From NCBI GenBank assembly GCA_963845975.1, contig CAWJUD010000002.1, positions 1,798,001 to 1,862,000 of the forward strand: a stretch of DNA of 64,000 bases, in the 5' to 3' direction. The notes beneath the pieces were generated by a model. That model was not told the origin of the DNA and ran no database searches. It saw only the letters and a program-made list of their open reading frames with translations. The translations under genes were made by a program, and so were the position numbers. This DNA comes from JBEKIK01 sp963845975 (GTDB taxonomy: Bacteria > Planctomycetota > Planctomycetia > Pirellulales > Thermoguttaceae). This document shows, in pieces, positions 1-9,544 of the stretch (positions are counted from its first letter, which is position 1; each line of letters starts with the position of its first letter).

Positions 1-137
1 TGGGTGTAACCATGTTCGGGATATTTTTAACGCCCGTGTTCTATTATGTGATTCAGTGGTTTAAAGACCGCCGCCTTGAAAAAACCGCTGCATTTTCTTC
101 CTCCCCCGTCTCAGAAGTTTATCGAACCTCAGATTGA
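1..137 (+). CDS. RND efflux permease, C-terminal end (partial)
   Basis: Only the last 44 codons are present; the reading frame begins at base 3. The fragment reads GVTMFGIFLTPVFYYVIQWF followed by a basic RRLEK stretch and a short hydrophilic tail. This matches the last transmembrane helix and cytoplasmic tail of AcrB/MexB-type proton-driven drug exporters, where an F-[IL]-T-P-[VL]-FY motif is typical. The next gene on the same strand encodes the outer-membrane channel of such a pump, which supports the call. Substrate cannot be inferred from this fragment. Confidence 0.8.
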   Translation, partial: GVTMFGIFLTPVFYYVIQWFKDRRLEKTAAFSSSPVSEVYRTSD

Positions 138-149
138 TAATACTGCGTT

Positions 150-189
150 GGGACGGGAGTTGTACGCCCGTCCCGCCGGTCGAAACCGG
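150..189 (+). promoter_or_regulatory. Two adjacent GC-rich hairpins between pump genes
   Basis: GGGACGGG (150-157) pairs perfectly with CCCGTCCC (167-174). It is followed at once by CCGGT-cgaa-ACCGG (176-189). No U-tract follows, so this is more likely an mRNA stability or partial-attenuation structure between the permease and channel genes than a clear terminator. Function is inferred. Confidence 0.4.
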
Positions 190-425
190 GGCGGCAATAC
201 AACTACTGCCCCAACTCATGTCACTTTATCAATCTGAAACCTATAGCAGCGGTATAAATACTTTGAGACATTGGAAAACCCATCATCAGTACTGATGTTA
301 AAAATTATCGGTTGTATCGAAATCTGTTAAACTGCGTAATATATACCGGTCTTGATAAGCTTAATTTTTATCCGCATCCCAATATTCCGATTATTACAAA
401 GGAAACAGATTTACTGATTCTACCG

Positions 426-2090
426 ATGGATGGATCCATGAGCAACGCATATCGAGAGTCAGAAAATAGAGCTGTAAGGCAAGGGTGCAGACTTGCCGTT
501 GCTCGAAATACTTCACAATCGAATGGGCGCCGCCTGTTTCTGCCAATTGCCATGGTCATACTCTTGACGTTCTCAACAGGCTGCACAAGTTGGCTCGATT
601 ACCTGCGAAACGGTTTTAAGGTCGGTCCCAACTATCGCCCTCCGGTGGCCCCGGTTGCCAGCCAATGGATCGATTCCACGGATCCGAACGTCAGCAGCGA
701 ACCGGCCAAAGTCGATGCCTGGTGGCAAACGTTCAACGATCCGGTCCTTGACAGCCTGATATACACGGCCTACAGACAAAACCTCAGCTTGCGAGTCTCC
801 TGTTTTCGGATAATCGAAGCGCGAGCGTTGCGCGGTATTGCCGCCGGGGAGTTATTCCCGCAATCGCAGCAGGCCTTTGGCAGTTACACGCGAACCAATA
901 ACAGCTTGAACAGCCCTAATGCGGTTCCCGAGAGATTCTCCGACGAATGGCAGACCGGCGCCAGCCTGGCCTGGGAACTCGACTTTTGGGGCCGGTTCCG
1001 CCGGGCGGTCGAAGCGGCCGACGCAAACCTGGACGCATCCATCTATAATTACGACGACGTTTTGGTCCTGCTTCTATCGGAAGTCGCGCAGAGCTATATC
1101 AATATCCGAACGGCGGAGCAGCGCTTGGAGTACGCCCGCAAGAACGTCGAAAACCAGCAAATAAGCCTGAACCTGGCAGATGTGAAGTTTCGCAACGGCG
1201 CGACGACGAAACTCGACGTAACACAGGGCCAATCGAACCTGTCACAAACCCAAGCGACCATTCCTCCTCTGGAAGTGGCGCGCCGACAGGCGGCCGATCA
1301 GTTGTGCATCCTGTTGGGAATGCCGCCCAGGGATATTGATGGAATACTCGGCGGTCACCGGGCAATTCCATCGGCGGCGCCGCAGGTTGCGGTGGGCATT
1401 CCCGCGGACCTGATACGCAGGCGTCCCGACGTCCTCAGCGCCGAACGCGCGGTTGCGGCCCAGAGCGCACTGATCGGGGTTGCCACATCGGACCTGTATC
1501 CGCATTTTTCCATTTCCGGAACAATATTTTACGATGCCAGCAGGTTCCAAGATCTATTCAATGTAAACTCGTTCGCTGGAAACGCGGGGCCGTCCTTTAA
1601 TTGGAACATCCTGAATTACGGACGGCTGGTAAATAACATTCGCGTCCAGGACGCCCGCTTCCAGCAACTGGCCTACCAGTATCAGAACACCGTGCTTCAG
1701 GCCAATGCCGAGGCTGAAGACGCCCTGGTCGGGTTCCTCAAATTCCAGCAGCAGGTAAAGTACCTTGCCACAAGCGCACAGGCGGCCTCCGAATCGTTGG
1801 GGCTGGTACGAGACCAATACAACGCGGGCAAGACCGACTTTAACCGCGTGGTGAACGTCGAGCAGCTTTTGACCCAGCAACAAGACCAACTGGCCGTGGC
1901 CCAGGGCGCGGTGGCCAATAACCTGGTTCTATTGTACAAGGCCCTTGGAGGCGGATGGCAGACTAATTTCGGCGGTTCCGCATCGCAACCCGCTGCAGTC
2001 GAACAATCCGGCGGACCGATGCCCGATCCTAATCCAACAGAATCGGCGGCTCCTCAGCCGACAATGCCGCTGCCACCTGATCGTCCTTGA
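426..2090 (+). CDS. NodT/TolC-family outer-membrane efflux lipoprotein
   Basis: This is the outer-membrane channel of a tripartite RND pump, probably working with the permease whose 3' end lies just upstream. From the ATG at 426 the product has 554 residues. A hydrophobic segment ends in a lipobox (L-T-F-S-T-G-C, Cys about residue 53). The family hallmarks VGPNYRPP and WWQTFNDPVLDSLI follow, with two internally similar halves and the conserved GIPADLIRRRPDVLSAERA that marks the NodT subfamily. The C-terminus is a low-complexity Pro-rich tail. The open frame extends up to 312, but the N-terminal extension has no signal character. ATGs at 426 and 438 are both possible starts and neither has a good ribosome-binding site. 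Confidence 0.9.
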   Translation: MDGSMSNAYRESENRAVRQGCRLAVARNTSQSNGRRLFLPIAMVILLTFSTGCTSWLDYLRNGFKVGPNYRPPVAPVASQWIDSTDPNVSSEPAKVDAWWQTFNDPVLDSLIYTAYRQNLSLRVSCFRIIEARALRGIAAGELFPQSQQAFGSYTRTNNSLNSPNAVPERFSDEWQTGASLAWELDFWGRFRRAVEAADANLDASIYNYDDVLVLLLSEVAQSYINIRTAEQRLEYARKNVENQQISLNLADVKFRNGATTKLDVTQGQSNLSQTQATIPPLEVARRQAADQLCILLGMPPRDIDGILGGHRAIPSAAPQVAVGIPADLIRRRPDVLSAERAVAAQSALIGVATSDLYPHFSISGTIFYDASRFQDLFNVNSFAGNAGPSFNWNILNYGRLVNNIRVQDARFQQLAYQYQNTVLQANAEAEDALVGFLKFQQQVKYLATSAQAASESLGLVRDQYNAGKTDFNRVVNVEQLLTQQQDQLAVAQGAVANNLVLLYKALGGGWQTNFGGSASQPAAVEQSGGPMPDPNPTESAAPQPTMPLPPDRP

Positions 2091-2241
2091 CGATATCGGG
2101 GCCTTGATTCGGTGCATATAATCGCAAGTTCATGATTGATTGACGCCCGAAACGCATATACAATATCGCCTGCGGTTCTAATCCGTCGTATTTATAACCT
2201 ATTCCAAAAGTCGCCTCTCCGGGCACCGCGCCAACGGTCAG

Positions 2242-2291
2242 GAGAAGGTTAGAGTGAGTCCCCTTACCCTTTGGGAGAGGATTAGGGTGAG
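2242..2291. repeat. Degenerate REP-like repeat
   Basis: GAGAAGGTTAGAGTGAG (2242-2258) and GAGAGGATTAGGGTGAG (2275-2291) are imperfect direct copies separated by CCCCTTACCCTTTGG. The unit resembles the common intergenic motif built on CTCTCCC and TTAGGGTGAGGG. The rest of the 306-base gap (2091-2396) contains no convincing gene. Confidence 0.45.
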
Positions 2292-2396
2292 GGCTAAAAA
2301 CGTTGGGAATTCTATTGTTATAATCTCTTGCCGTGACTGAAGTGTTATGTTTTGGGATAGGCTCTTACCGGGAAGTAGCATAAGGAGTCGGTATTT

Positions 2397-3896
2397 ATGC
2401 TTCTGAGATCGGCAATCAAGAGGCTACGGCTGCCATTTTGGTCGTATATCTATATTCTCATGTACCTGGGATGGATGCCTGCGGCACTGGCCGCGCAGGA
2501 ACAAGCCGCGGCACAAGACGCCGAGCCGCCGGCAAAGAAACCGCCTATCAGTGTTGTAGTCGATCCCCGCGTGGAATTGATGAGCATCATCTTTCGCCTG
2601 GCGGGCAATCCGGAATACGGCCGGGGCAAGGTCGATTCGTATACCAAGGACGTGGAAAAGCAGTTCGGCGAGTTTCGTACTCATCCGGCCGTAAAACTGG
2701 CGCAAAAACTCCATCAAAGCCGGGGCGTGTCGTTCGACGCTTGCATGAACATCGCCGTTTACCTGAGGGACGCGGAAAAATGCGAAGAGCGCGTGCCCTT
2801 GGACCCGAGGCCCGAGGAGTTGGACGGCCGCTGGCGGATAGACGAGGCTCGGGAGTTTCTCGCGGCAACCCGGCAGTTCGTCAAAGATACGCATTTCGAT
2901 GAGTTTGTCGCCGCCCATCATACTCTTTACGAAACTACTCAATCGCGGATGAAAGACCTCTTGGACAAGGAGGCGCACCTGGAGTGGTTTGATGAATTTT
3001 TCGGACGCCGCCCGCAGGTAAGTTTTAACGTAGCCTTGGGGTTGCTCAACGGTCCGAACAACTACGGTGTGCGGTTTGTGAGCGCGGACGGTAAAAACGA
3101 GTTTTACTGCGTGCTCGGCGTCTGGGCGACCGACGAGAAGGGATTGCCTGCATTCGACCGATCCATGATGGAAACCGTGGTGCACGAGTTCTGCCACTCG
3201 TATGCCAATCCGATCATCGACCTGCATGAGAAAGAATTAAAATCTGCCGGCGAGAAAATCTTCCCCAGCGTCGAAGCGGCAATGCGGCGCCAGGCTTACG
3301 GCAACTGGAAAACGATGATGTACGAATCGCTTGTCCGGGCGTGCACCTTGCGTTACACGCTGCGCTACGACGGCAGATTGGCATACTTGAAGGCGACTTT
3401 TTTAGAAAAACAGCGGCAATTTCTGTGGGTCGGCCAGTTGGCCAAACTTCTCGGAGAATACGAAAACGATCGCGGCCGCTATCGAGATTTAGAGGCATTT
3501 GCGCCAAAAATCGCGGCGTTTTTCAACGATTATGCGGAAAAACTGGATAACCAACAGGAAGCCAAATCAACAAATACGCCAAAAGTCGTCGATATGATCC
3601 CGAAAAACGGATCGACGGATATCGATCCCGGGCTGACTCAAATCCGCGTCGTATTCGATCGGCCCATGATGGATAATTCCTGGTCGCTGGTCGGGAGCGG
3701 GCCAAATTTCCCCGATCTATCGGGCAAACCAGCCTACAACCCTGACCGAACCGTCTGGACGGTCGATATCAAGCTCAAATCCGACTGGACTTACAAACTC
3801 ATGCTCAACTCCGATATATACCAGAATTTTAAAAGTGCCGATGGCGTGCCTTTAGCGCCCGTTGAGGTGACGTTCAAAACCAGGAAAAAGGACTGA
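2397..3896 (+). CDS. Secreted DUF4932-type putative zinc metalloprotease with C-terminal Ig-like domain
   Basis: The start is well placed behind AAGGAG. Residues 1-33 form a signal peptide ending ALAAQE. The main body (about residues 50-390) matches the DUF4932 pattern and contains VVHEFCHSY, an HExxH zinc-binding motif, followed about 50 residues later by the helix MMYESLVRACTLRY, which probably supplies the third ligand. Residues about 400-499 (PKNGSTDIDP, VVFDRPM, VTFKTRK) look like an SbsA/Big_5 Ig-like domain. The protein is probably exported and may cleave or bind an extracellular peptide; no substrate is known. It stands alone between the pump genes and the convergent transhydrogenase gene. 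Confidence 0.75.
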   Translation: MLLRSAIKRLRLPFWSYIYILMYLGWMPAALAAQEQAAAQDAEPPAKKPPISVVVDPRVELMSIIFRLAGNPEYGRGKVDSYTKDVEKQFGEFRTHPAVKLAQKLHQSRGVSFDACMNIAVYLRDAEKCEERVPLDPRPEELDGRWRIDEAREFLAATRQFVKDTHFDEFVAAHHTLYETTQSRMKDLLDKEAHLEWFDEFFGRRPQVSFNVALGLLNGPNNYGVRFVSADGKNEFYCVLGVWATDEKGLPAFDRSMMETVVHEFCHSYANPIIDLHEKELKSAGEKIFPSVEAAMRRQAYGNWKTMMYESLVRACTLRYTLRYDGRLAYLKATFLEKQRQFLWVGQLAKLLGEYENDRGRYRDLEAFAPKIAAFFNDYAEKLDNQQEAKSTNTPKVVDMIPKNGSTDIDPGLTQIRVVFDRPMMDNSWSLVGSGPNFPDLSGKPAYNPDRTVWTVDIKLKSDWTYKLMLNSDIYQNFKSADGVPLAPVEVTFKTRKKD

Positions 3897-4009
3897 TTGG
3901 CATTTTTTATCTAGGCCCCAGGAGGCCGGATATTCTTGTCCAGCCAGAAAAGACAAGCAAGAATGCCTGTCCACCTGTTTAAAATGGTTAGGAAATTTAA
4001 TACAGCGAT

Positions 4010-5485
4010 TTAAAATGCCGGCAGTTTGATGCTTGTCGACTCGGACACGCTGAGGATTGCTTCCAAGGCGGCGAACTTGTATAGCGCATCGAGTGTGGGT
4101 TCATTGAAGCAAGCCTCGTCGAAAATCTCGGCCGTAGCGCCGGCGAGCATGGCCATCAGCCCGACGTGAACGACTTCGGCGGCCTGCTGGCCTATGATGT
4201 GAACGCCGAGCAGTTTCATGTCGTCGCGGCGGAAAAGGAGTTTTAGGAACCCGCTCGTGTCGCCGATGATTCTGCCGCGGGCGCTGTCCTGGTATGATGC
4301 ACGCCCTACAACGTAGTCGATTCCTTGGCGTTTAAGCGCCTCTTCTGTGTCGCCGACCATGCCGATCCCGGGAATGGTATAAATTCCAAAGGGCAGCAGG
4401 TGCGGATATTCAGAGCTGACCGGTAAACCCAAGGCATGTTGCACCGCCCGGCGGCCTTGTTCCATGCTTGTCGAAGCCAGCGCTGGAAATCCTATGACGT
4501 CGCCCGCTGCGTAAATGTGAGGTACATTTGTGCGGTATTGCTGATCCACATGGATTATCCCCCGATTGCCGACCGCCACGCCCGCCGCGGACAGATTCAG
4601 CTTTTCGGTGTTGCTTTTTCTGCCGGCGGCAATTAACACCTCGTCTACCTTTAGTTGCAGGCCTGAACTGAGAGTAAGGGTAACTCTGCCTTCTTTGCGG
4701 ATGGGGCCCGAGTCATCGACGACACAGGCCTCCGCCATTTCCCCCCAATGGAAAACAATTCCATTGTTCTCCATGTCGGCGGTCAACGCCCGGGGGATTT
4801 CGCCGTCAAGGAACGGCAACAGCACATTGCTTCGGTCGATAACATGGACTTTGGCTTCCAGTGCGGCGAACGTGCAAGCGTACTCGCTGCCGATTACGCC
4901 CGCCCCTACTATTGCCATAGTCTTAGGCAGGCGGTCCAACTCCAAGATCGTGTCGGAATCGTATACTCCCGGGCCGAATGGAAATATCGGCGGGCGAACG
5001 GGCGACGATCCGGTTGCAATGAGTATGCGTTCTCCGCGCAGCAATGCTTCGTTTGATGCGGGCGGATGATCTTCCGCCTGATTAGTCTGCCGGTAAGTAA
5101 CGCGAACTGTATGGGGATCTACAAAAACGCCCGTGCCGCAGTGGACGTCAACCCGATTGACCTCCATTCGCCGCGCTAACGTGGCATTAAGGCCGGCCTT
5201 CACTTTCCGCTCGTGCCGAAGGAAATCGGCGACTGTTGCCTCTCGCCGCAATGATAAATCTACTCCGTAAAGGTCGCGCGACCTCATTCCAGACAAAGCC
5301 AGCGCCGTTTCCCGTAACGTCTTGCTCGGCGCCGTGCCCGTATTGACCCCGGCGCCTCCGAGCTCGTGATGGCTATCTACCAGGGCGACGGATTTTTTAA
5401 AAAAAGACGCGGTAGTTGCCCCGAAGATTCCCGCAGGGCCGCCGCCGATTACGACCAAGTCATATTCTCTTATATTATCCGACAT
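4010..5485 (-). CDS. sthA: Si-specific NAD(P)+ transhydrogenase (SthA-type flavoprotein)
   Basis: This is a two-dinucleotide-binding flavoprotein of 491 residues. The FAD site is YDLVVIGGGPAGIFGA near the N-terminus, the NAD(P) site is MAIVGAGVIGSEYACTFAAL, and IYAAGDVIGFPALASTSMEQ is the second FAD motif. A pyridine-nucleotide disulfide oxidoreductase dimerisation domain closes the protein. The redox Cys pair of dihydrolipoyl dehydrogenases is absent: the segment reads GGAGVNTGTAPSKTL, as in soluble transhydrogenases, which move hydride between NADPH and NAD+. The ATG at 5485, behind AGGG, is preferred over an upstream TTG at 5527. A plain NADPH oxidase-like role cannot be excluded. Monocistronic, convergent with the DUF4932 gene. 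Confidence 0.85.
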   Translation of the reverse strand: MSDNIREYDLVVIGGGPAGIFGATTASFFKKSVALVDSHHELGGAGVNTGTAPSKTLRETALALSGMRSRDLYGVDLSLRREATVADFLRHERKVKAGLNATLARRMEVNRVDVHCGTGVFVDPHTVRVTYRQTNQAEDHPPASNEALLRGERILIATGSSPVRPPIFPFGPGVYDSDTILELDRLPKTMAIVGAGVIGSEYACTFAALEAKVHVIDRSNVLLPFLDGEIPRALTADMENNGIVFHWGEMAEACVVDDSGPIRKEGRVTLTLSSGLQLKVDEVLIAAGRKSNTEKLNLSAAGVAVGNRGIIHVDQQYRTNVPHIYAAGDVIGFPALASTSMEQGRRAVQHALGLPVSSEYPHLLPFGIYTIPGIGMVGDTEEALKRQGIDYVVGRASYQDSARGRIIGDTSGFLKLLFRRDDMKLLGVHIIGQQAAEVVHVGLMAMLAGATAEIFDEACFNEPTLDALYKFAALEAILSVSESTSIKLPAF

Positions 5486-6016
5486 GTATAACCCTAAAAA
5501 TAATCGCAATCGTTCCAAGTCAAGCAATAACCTGAAAGAGTGGCTTGATCATTATTTTAGGTTTTAGTCGAATGGATGTATAAGAATTGAATTGCCCTAA
5601 ACAATTGCCCTTATGTTTCGCACATTCTTTTGCCGACCCGCTGCAAGTCTTTTTGGCAATAATAGCCGGGAATGCCGGTGTATTCTTCAGGCCGTCCTCT
5701 TGGATCACAACGACCAAGTGTCCGGCATTTCGATGAATGTCATATTATCTTGATTGTCTCGGGCATAAGCGGCGCGACACGATATCTTAACTTCTTTATC
5801 CGTATCGCGTTGCGCGGACGCCGCCATGTTGCGCGAGAATACGCGATGTATTTGGAAATGAGTAAGGATATCGATTTTTTTAATGCGCTATCTTAAATAT
5901 GTATATCCGTCCGTGATGAAAAATAGTTTTTGCACAACTTCGAGTCATCGCTGTCGTATTTTAACGACCGTGACGCCATCGGGGTTAAACGCCAAACAGT
6001 AATTAAAGGAGATGCC
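5486..6016. other. Intergenic region, no gene seen
   Basis: This divergent 531-base spacer must hold promoters for both flanking genes. I see no credible coding region or RNA gene. Its ORFs lack ribosome-binding sites and protein-like composition. Confidence 0.5.
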
Positions 6017-6817
6017 ATGCACAGAATGTCGATTCTTTTTATCGCGGCCATGTTTTTGGGACCAACCGCTTCAGCGCAGGATTGGGCCAAGGCCCGGCTC
6101 AATGATTCCCCGCGGCATTTGGAATGGGTCAAGATCAAGCACGGAAATCGCGAGGTGAATTGTTTCATTGCCTATCCGGAAGTGAAAGACAAGGCCACGG
6201 CAGTGGTCGTGATCCACGAAATCTTTGGCCTGACCGACTGGGTTCGCGGCGTGACCGATCAACTGGCCGAGGCGGGCTACATCGCCATTGCGCCCGATTT
6301 GCTCTCGGGCAGTGCCCCAAAGGGCGGCGGCACGGAAGAATTGGGCGGGGCCGATGCCGTGCGAAGGGTCATCTCGTCACTGCCGCCGGACCAGATCACG
6401 GCCGATCTGAATGCCGCGGTTCAGTACGTTGCCAAGCTGCCGGCCTGCAACGGCAAAGTTGCGGTTGCCGGATTTTGCTGGGGCGGCGGCCAAACCTTCC
6501 GCTATGCCACCAACAACAAAGACATTAAGGCCGCGTTTGTTTTCTACGGCAACGGTCCGGATAAGGAAAATGAGATCGCGCGAATCAACTGCCCGGTATA
6601 TGGTTTTTACGGCGGGAACGATGAACGGGTCAATGCCACCATTCCGCAAGTGACCGAACTCATGAAAAAAGCCGGAAAACAATACGAACCTGTAATCTAC
6701 CCCGGCGCAGGTCACGGATTCATGCGCGCCGGCGAAGCCCCTGACACCAACGAGGCAAACCGCAAGGCATGCCGGGAAGCATGGCAGCGGCTGAAGGATC
6801 TGTTTAAAAAGATGTGA
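6017..6817 (+). CDS. Exported dienelactone hydrolase-family protein
   Basis: An alpha/beta hydrolase of 266 residues. The start at 6017 follows AAAGGAGATGCC, an excellent ribosome-binding site, and yields a signal peptide (HRMSILFIAAMFLGPTASAQ). The dienelactone hydrolase triad is visible: Cys154 in GFCWGGG, Asp202 in GGNDER and His233 in GAGHGFM. The early signature VVVIHEIFGLTDWVRG is typical. Such enzymes hydrolyse lactones or other small esters; here the signal peptide places it outside the cytoplasm. Substrate unknown. It ends about 60 bases before the promoter of small RNA 1 and is probably monocistronic. Confidence 0.88.
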   Translation: MHRMSILFIAAMFLGPTASAQDWAKARLNDSPRHLEWVKIKHGNREVNCFIAYPEVKDKATAVVVIHEIFGLTDWVRGVTDQLAEAGYIAIAPDLLSGSAPKGGGTEELGGADAVRRVISSLPPDQITADLNAAVQYVAKLPACNGKVAVAGFCWGGGQTFRYATNNKDIKAAFVFYGNGPDKENEIARINCPVYGFYGGNDERVNATIPQVTELMKKAGKQYEPVIYPGAGHGFMRAGEAPDTNEANRKACREAWQRLKDLFKKM

Positions 6818-6879
6818 AGATTATTTTATGTGGCTTTGGAAGCAGTGAAAATTTGTCCGAAAAAGAAATAAAAAAATAC

Positions 6880-6907
6880 TTGACAGAGCGGAAATATATA
6901 GTAAAAT
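6880..6907 (+). promoter_or_regulatory. Sigma-70 type promoter of small RNA 1
   Basis: TTGACA (6880-6885), a 16-base spacer, then TAAAAT (6902-6907). The same geometry and the same -10 box occur before the paralogous RNA gene at 11.75 kb, which strengthens both calls. Confidence 0.75.
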
Positions 6908-6913
6908 CGAGAC

Positions 6914-7080
6914 TGGTCCAAAAGGAAAAAGCATCTTTGAGATGAAGGGCCGATACGCCGGGTTCAAGGGCCGGTCCACGGCAATGAGGACGGCATGTAA
7001 CCGAGGTTGGCGTACCGCCTCTTCGAGCGTTTTTATCGTTTAAGGAGAAACCCGCTTGTACGAAGAGCGGGTTTCTTCAT
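6914..7080 (+). ncRNA. Putative small RNA, copy 1 of a two-member family
   Basis: This segment of about 165 bases runs from a strong promoter to an intrinsic terminator and has no ORF. Its core (about 6921-7022) shares ordered blocks with the minus strand at 11.64-11.75 kb: AAGGAAAAAG, ATGAAGG, CCGATACGCCG, TTCAAGGG, GGACGGCAT, GGTTG and CGTACCG. Predicted pairings include GTCC/GGAC around 6973-6990 and ATACGCC with GGCGTA around 7010. GGA and AAGG motifs recur, so CsrA binding is conceivable given the sister copy next to csrA; that is inference. I do not recognise a known riboswitch or 6S RNA consensus. Confidence 0.65.
7047..7075 (+). terminator. Intrinsic terminator of small RNA 1
   Basis: GAAACCCGCT (7047-7056) pairs perfectly over 10 bp with AGCGGGTTTC (7066-7075), with a 9-base loop and a T-rich tail. 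The stem is the same as the one ending small RNA 2. Confidence 0.85.
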
Positions 7081-7249
7081 TTCTTGGACCAACCTTATTG
7101 GTGTTTGCGCGGCTGACATCCCAAGGCGACCGAAGTGCGGCCGATAATTTATCCAAAAATATCGAATAGCACCGATCATCCTCAATGCAAACGTCGTTAA
7201 TTGCTTGTATTGACGGCTCTTTTCACGATCATCGCCAGGGCAGTATAAT

Positions 7250-8020
7250 ATGCCCATGCGTATCATATCCCTTCAATCCGGCAGCAACGGCAACTGCATC
7301 TACGTTGAAGCAGGCGGAGTCAGGTTGTTATTCGATGCTGGAATAAGTGGTAGCAAAGTCAAGGAGCGGCTGGCTTTTCACGACCGGGATGCGGCAAGTA
7401 TCAATGCGGTCCTGATTTCCCACGACCATGTGGACCATTCTCGTAGTATGGGCGTCTTGCATCGCAAATTCCACTTGCCCATCTATGTTACTGCCAAGAC
7501 ATATAGAGCCGCCAGCCGATATGAACTGGGGGAAATAAAAGATCTGCGGCACTTTTGCTCGGGTGAAACACTGCAATTTGGAAAGATCAAGGTGGAAACC
7601 ATCCCCACTCCACACGACAGTGTGGATGGGGTGGCTTTTGTGGTGGACGATGGAAAACGCCGTTTGGGCATCTTGACCGATCTGGGACACGTATTCAATG
7701 ATCTGGAAGATATTATCGGGTCTTTGCATGCCGTGCTGCTGGAAAGCAACTATGATCCCGAATTACTGGCCGGCGGCCGCTATCCCGAATGGCTCAAAAG
7801 ACGCATCAAAGGTCCGGGCGGACACATTTCCAATATTGAAGCCGCTGAAACTCTCCGATCGGCCTGCTCGAAAAAGATGAAATGGGCTTGTCTGGCCCAT
7901 CTTTCCCACGACAACAACACGCCGGCATTGGCCCTGGCAACCCATCGCCGCATTTTAAACGACCGTTTGCCTCTATTCGTTGCCACTCGTTATAAATCAA
8001 GCGACGTGCTGGAAATATGA
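7250..8020 (+). CDS. YycJ/WalJ-type metallo-beta-lactamase-fold hydrolase
   Basis: A metal-dependent hydrolase of 256 residues. The zinc motif is SHDHVDHS (HxHxDH, about residue 58). Further metal ligands are expected from TPHDSVDGVAF, the Asp in GILTDLGH and the late KGPGGHISN. The opening SLQSGSNGNCIYVE is characteristic of the YycJ/WalJ family, exonucleases linked in Firmicutes to cell-wall signalling and mismatch repair. In this context only a nuclease-like cytoplasmic role can be suggested. ATGs at 7250 and 7256 are both possible. It is probably transcribed separately from the terminated small RNA upstream. Confidence 0.85.
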   Translation: MPMRIISLQSGSNGNCIYVEAGGVRLLFDAGISGSKVKERLAFHDRDAASINAVLISHDHVDHSRSMGVLHRKFHLPIYVTAKTYRAASRYELGEIKDLRHFCSGETLQFGKIKVETIPTPHDSVDGVAFVVDDGKRRLGILTDLGHVFNDLEDIIGSLHAVLLESNYDPELLAGGRYPEWLKRRIKGPGGHISNIEAAETLRSACSKKMKWACLAHLSHDNNTPALALATHRRILNDRLPLFVATRYKSSDVLEI

Positions 8021-8101
8021 TTTAACCATGCAAAGGGTCGATTTTGACAAATTGGATCTCGATCCGGACATTTTCCTGGATTATGTATTTTCGGCGGGCT
8101 A

Positions 8102-9090
8102 TCAGCCATTGAGGATGTTCATCATAAAATCCGGATAGCGCATACCGGTTGCCACACCCACGGGAAAGGCGGCATCCAGTTCAGCCATTTCTTGTATGCT
8201 GAGCGTCAAGTCGGCGGCGGCCGCGTCCTCCTCGAGGTACCGCCTGCGCTTTGTTCCGGGGATCGGCACTATGTCATTGCCCTGAGCCAGCACCCATGCG
8301 AGCGCCAATTGAGGCGGCGTGCAGCCGTGCCCGGCGGCAATTTCTTTTAGCTTGTCCACAAGCGCGGCGTTTTTGGCAAAATTATCGCCCTGGAATCGCG
8401 GGTGATGACGGCGAAAATCTTCCTGGACAAGGTCATCCGGATTGGCGATCGATCCGGTAAGAAAACCTCTCCCCAGCGGACTGTAAGACACAAAGCCGAT
8501 GCCCAGGCTGCGGCAGGTTGGGATGACTTCGGCCTCGGGATCGCGCGTCCATAGCGAATATTCGCTTTGCACCGCCGTGATGGGATGCACTTTGTTGCCC
8601 GCCGCAAGGTATTTGGCGAGACCTCGCTTAGACCGAGGAATCGCACTTTGCCGGCTTCAACCAATTCCGCCATCGCGCCGACGGTTTCCTCGATAGGCGC
8701 TTTTGGATCGACGCGGTGCAGGTAATAAAGGTCCACGTAGTCGAAACCGAGCCGCTTAAGACTTGCTTCAAAAGCCTTGTGCACATACTCCGGCCTGCCG
8801 TCCAAGCCGCGAAAAGACGGTTTGTTTGGTTCGCGAACGATGCCGAACTTGGTGGCGATGATTACATCGCGTCGCTTGTGCCGGAGTGCGCGACCGACAA
8901 GTTCTTCGTTAATGCGCGGACCGTAGACGTCCGCAGTGTCGAAAAAATTGATCCCCAATTCCAAGGCGCGGTTTATAGTGGCTTCCGATTCTTTGTCGTC
9001 GCGGATACCATAAAACTCGCTCATTCCCATGCATCCCAGACCCAGGGCCGACACGTCCAACCCCTGAGCGCCCAATCGACGTTTTTTCAT
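8102..9090 (-). pseudogene. Aldo/keto reductase with a single-base frameshift
   Basis: Two overlapping frames together encode one complete aldo/keto reductase of about 329 residues. The first starts at 9090 behind GGAG (KKRRLGAQGLDVSALGLGCM, catalytic Asp/Tyr in FDTADVYG, Lys in IATKFG) and runs through FLGLSEVSPNTLRRA. The second continues with KVHPITAVQSEYSLWTRDPE and ends with PIPGTKRRRYLEED, the NADP-binding region. Restoring one base near 8595 joins them (GCA-AAC-AAA-GTG expected). Because no stop or large deletion is involved, this is either a very recent inactivation or a sequencing error. The family reduces aldehydes and ketones using NADPH. Confidence 0.85.
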
Positions 9091-9544
9091 AAAGGACTCC
9101 CATGCTTGGCGTCTACTGCAGGACATGCGTTTTCATGACGCAAGTCATCCTTGGCTGAGTTATTGTGGACGTTCATCGGAATGTCGGGACCGGCATCGAC
9201 GTGAACGATAAAAGCGCTATTTCCCATCATTCGCAGTCGGCCAAGGCGATGGGACTCGCGATCCGTGTTTCGTCGAGAGAAGTTATCTCCGGCCGATAGT
9301 CCAATAGAACTGAATTGTGTCGCGAAATCGGACTGCGTCAAGTACCCCACCCCCTAGAGTTGGCGGCAAACTGTTCGCAGAATTCGGCAATCGCACCGCC
9401 ATCCCATCTCCAAGATGCTCGGGTTGGAAACCGCCCGGATCATGCGGGCTGCCCGCCGCGGTCGCGCCACCGGATATTTAATGAATGGCAGAACACCCCG
9501 CAAGTGGCGCGCTAGCAGATCCGAATTATATTATAATGGCTATT
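9091..9544. other. Intergenic region, no gene seen
   Basis: About 450 bases of normal composition. Several short frames cross it, but none has a start signal or recognisable protein sequence. It may contain decayed coding DNA. Confidence 0.4.

Noticed and set aside
2029..2226. 65-codon minus-strand ORF with protein-like sequence
   Set aside because: It overlaps the end of the efflux lipoprotein gene, has no start signal and no recognisable family. At best a gene fragment.
6914..7080. Small RNA 1 as a known riboswitch (c-di-GMP, Moco, glutamine) or 6S RNA
   Set aside because: None of the consensus cores I know for these classes is present, and both copies terminate without an attached downstream gene.
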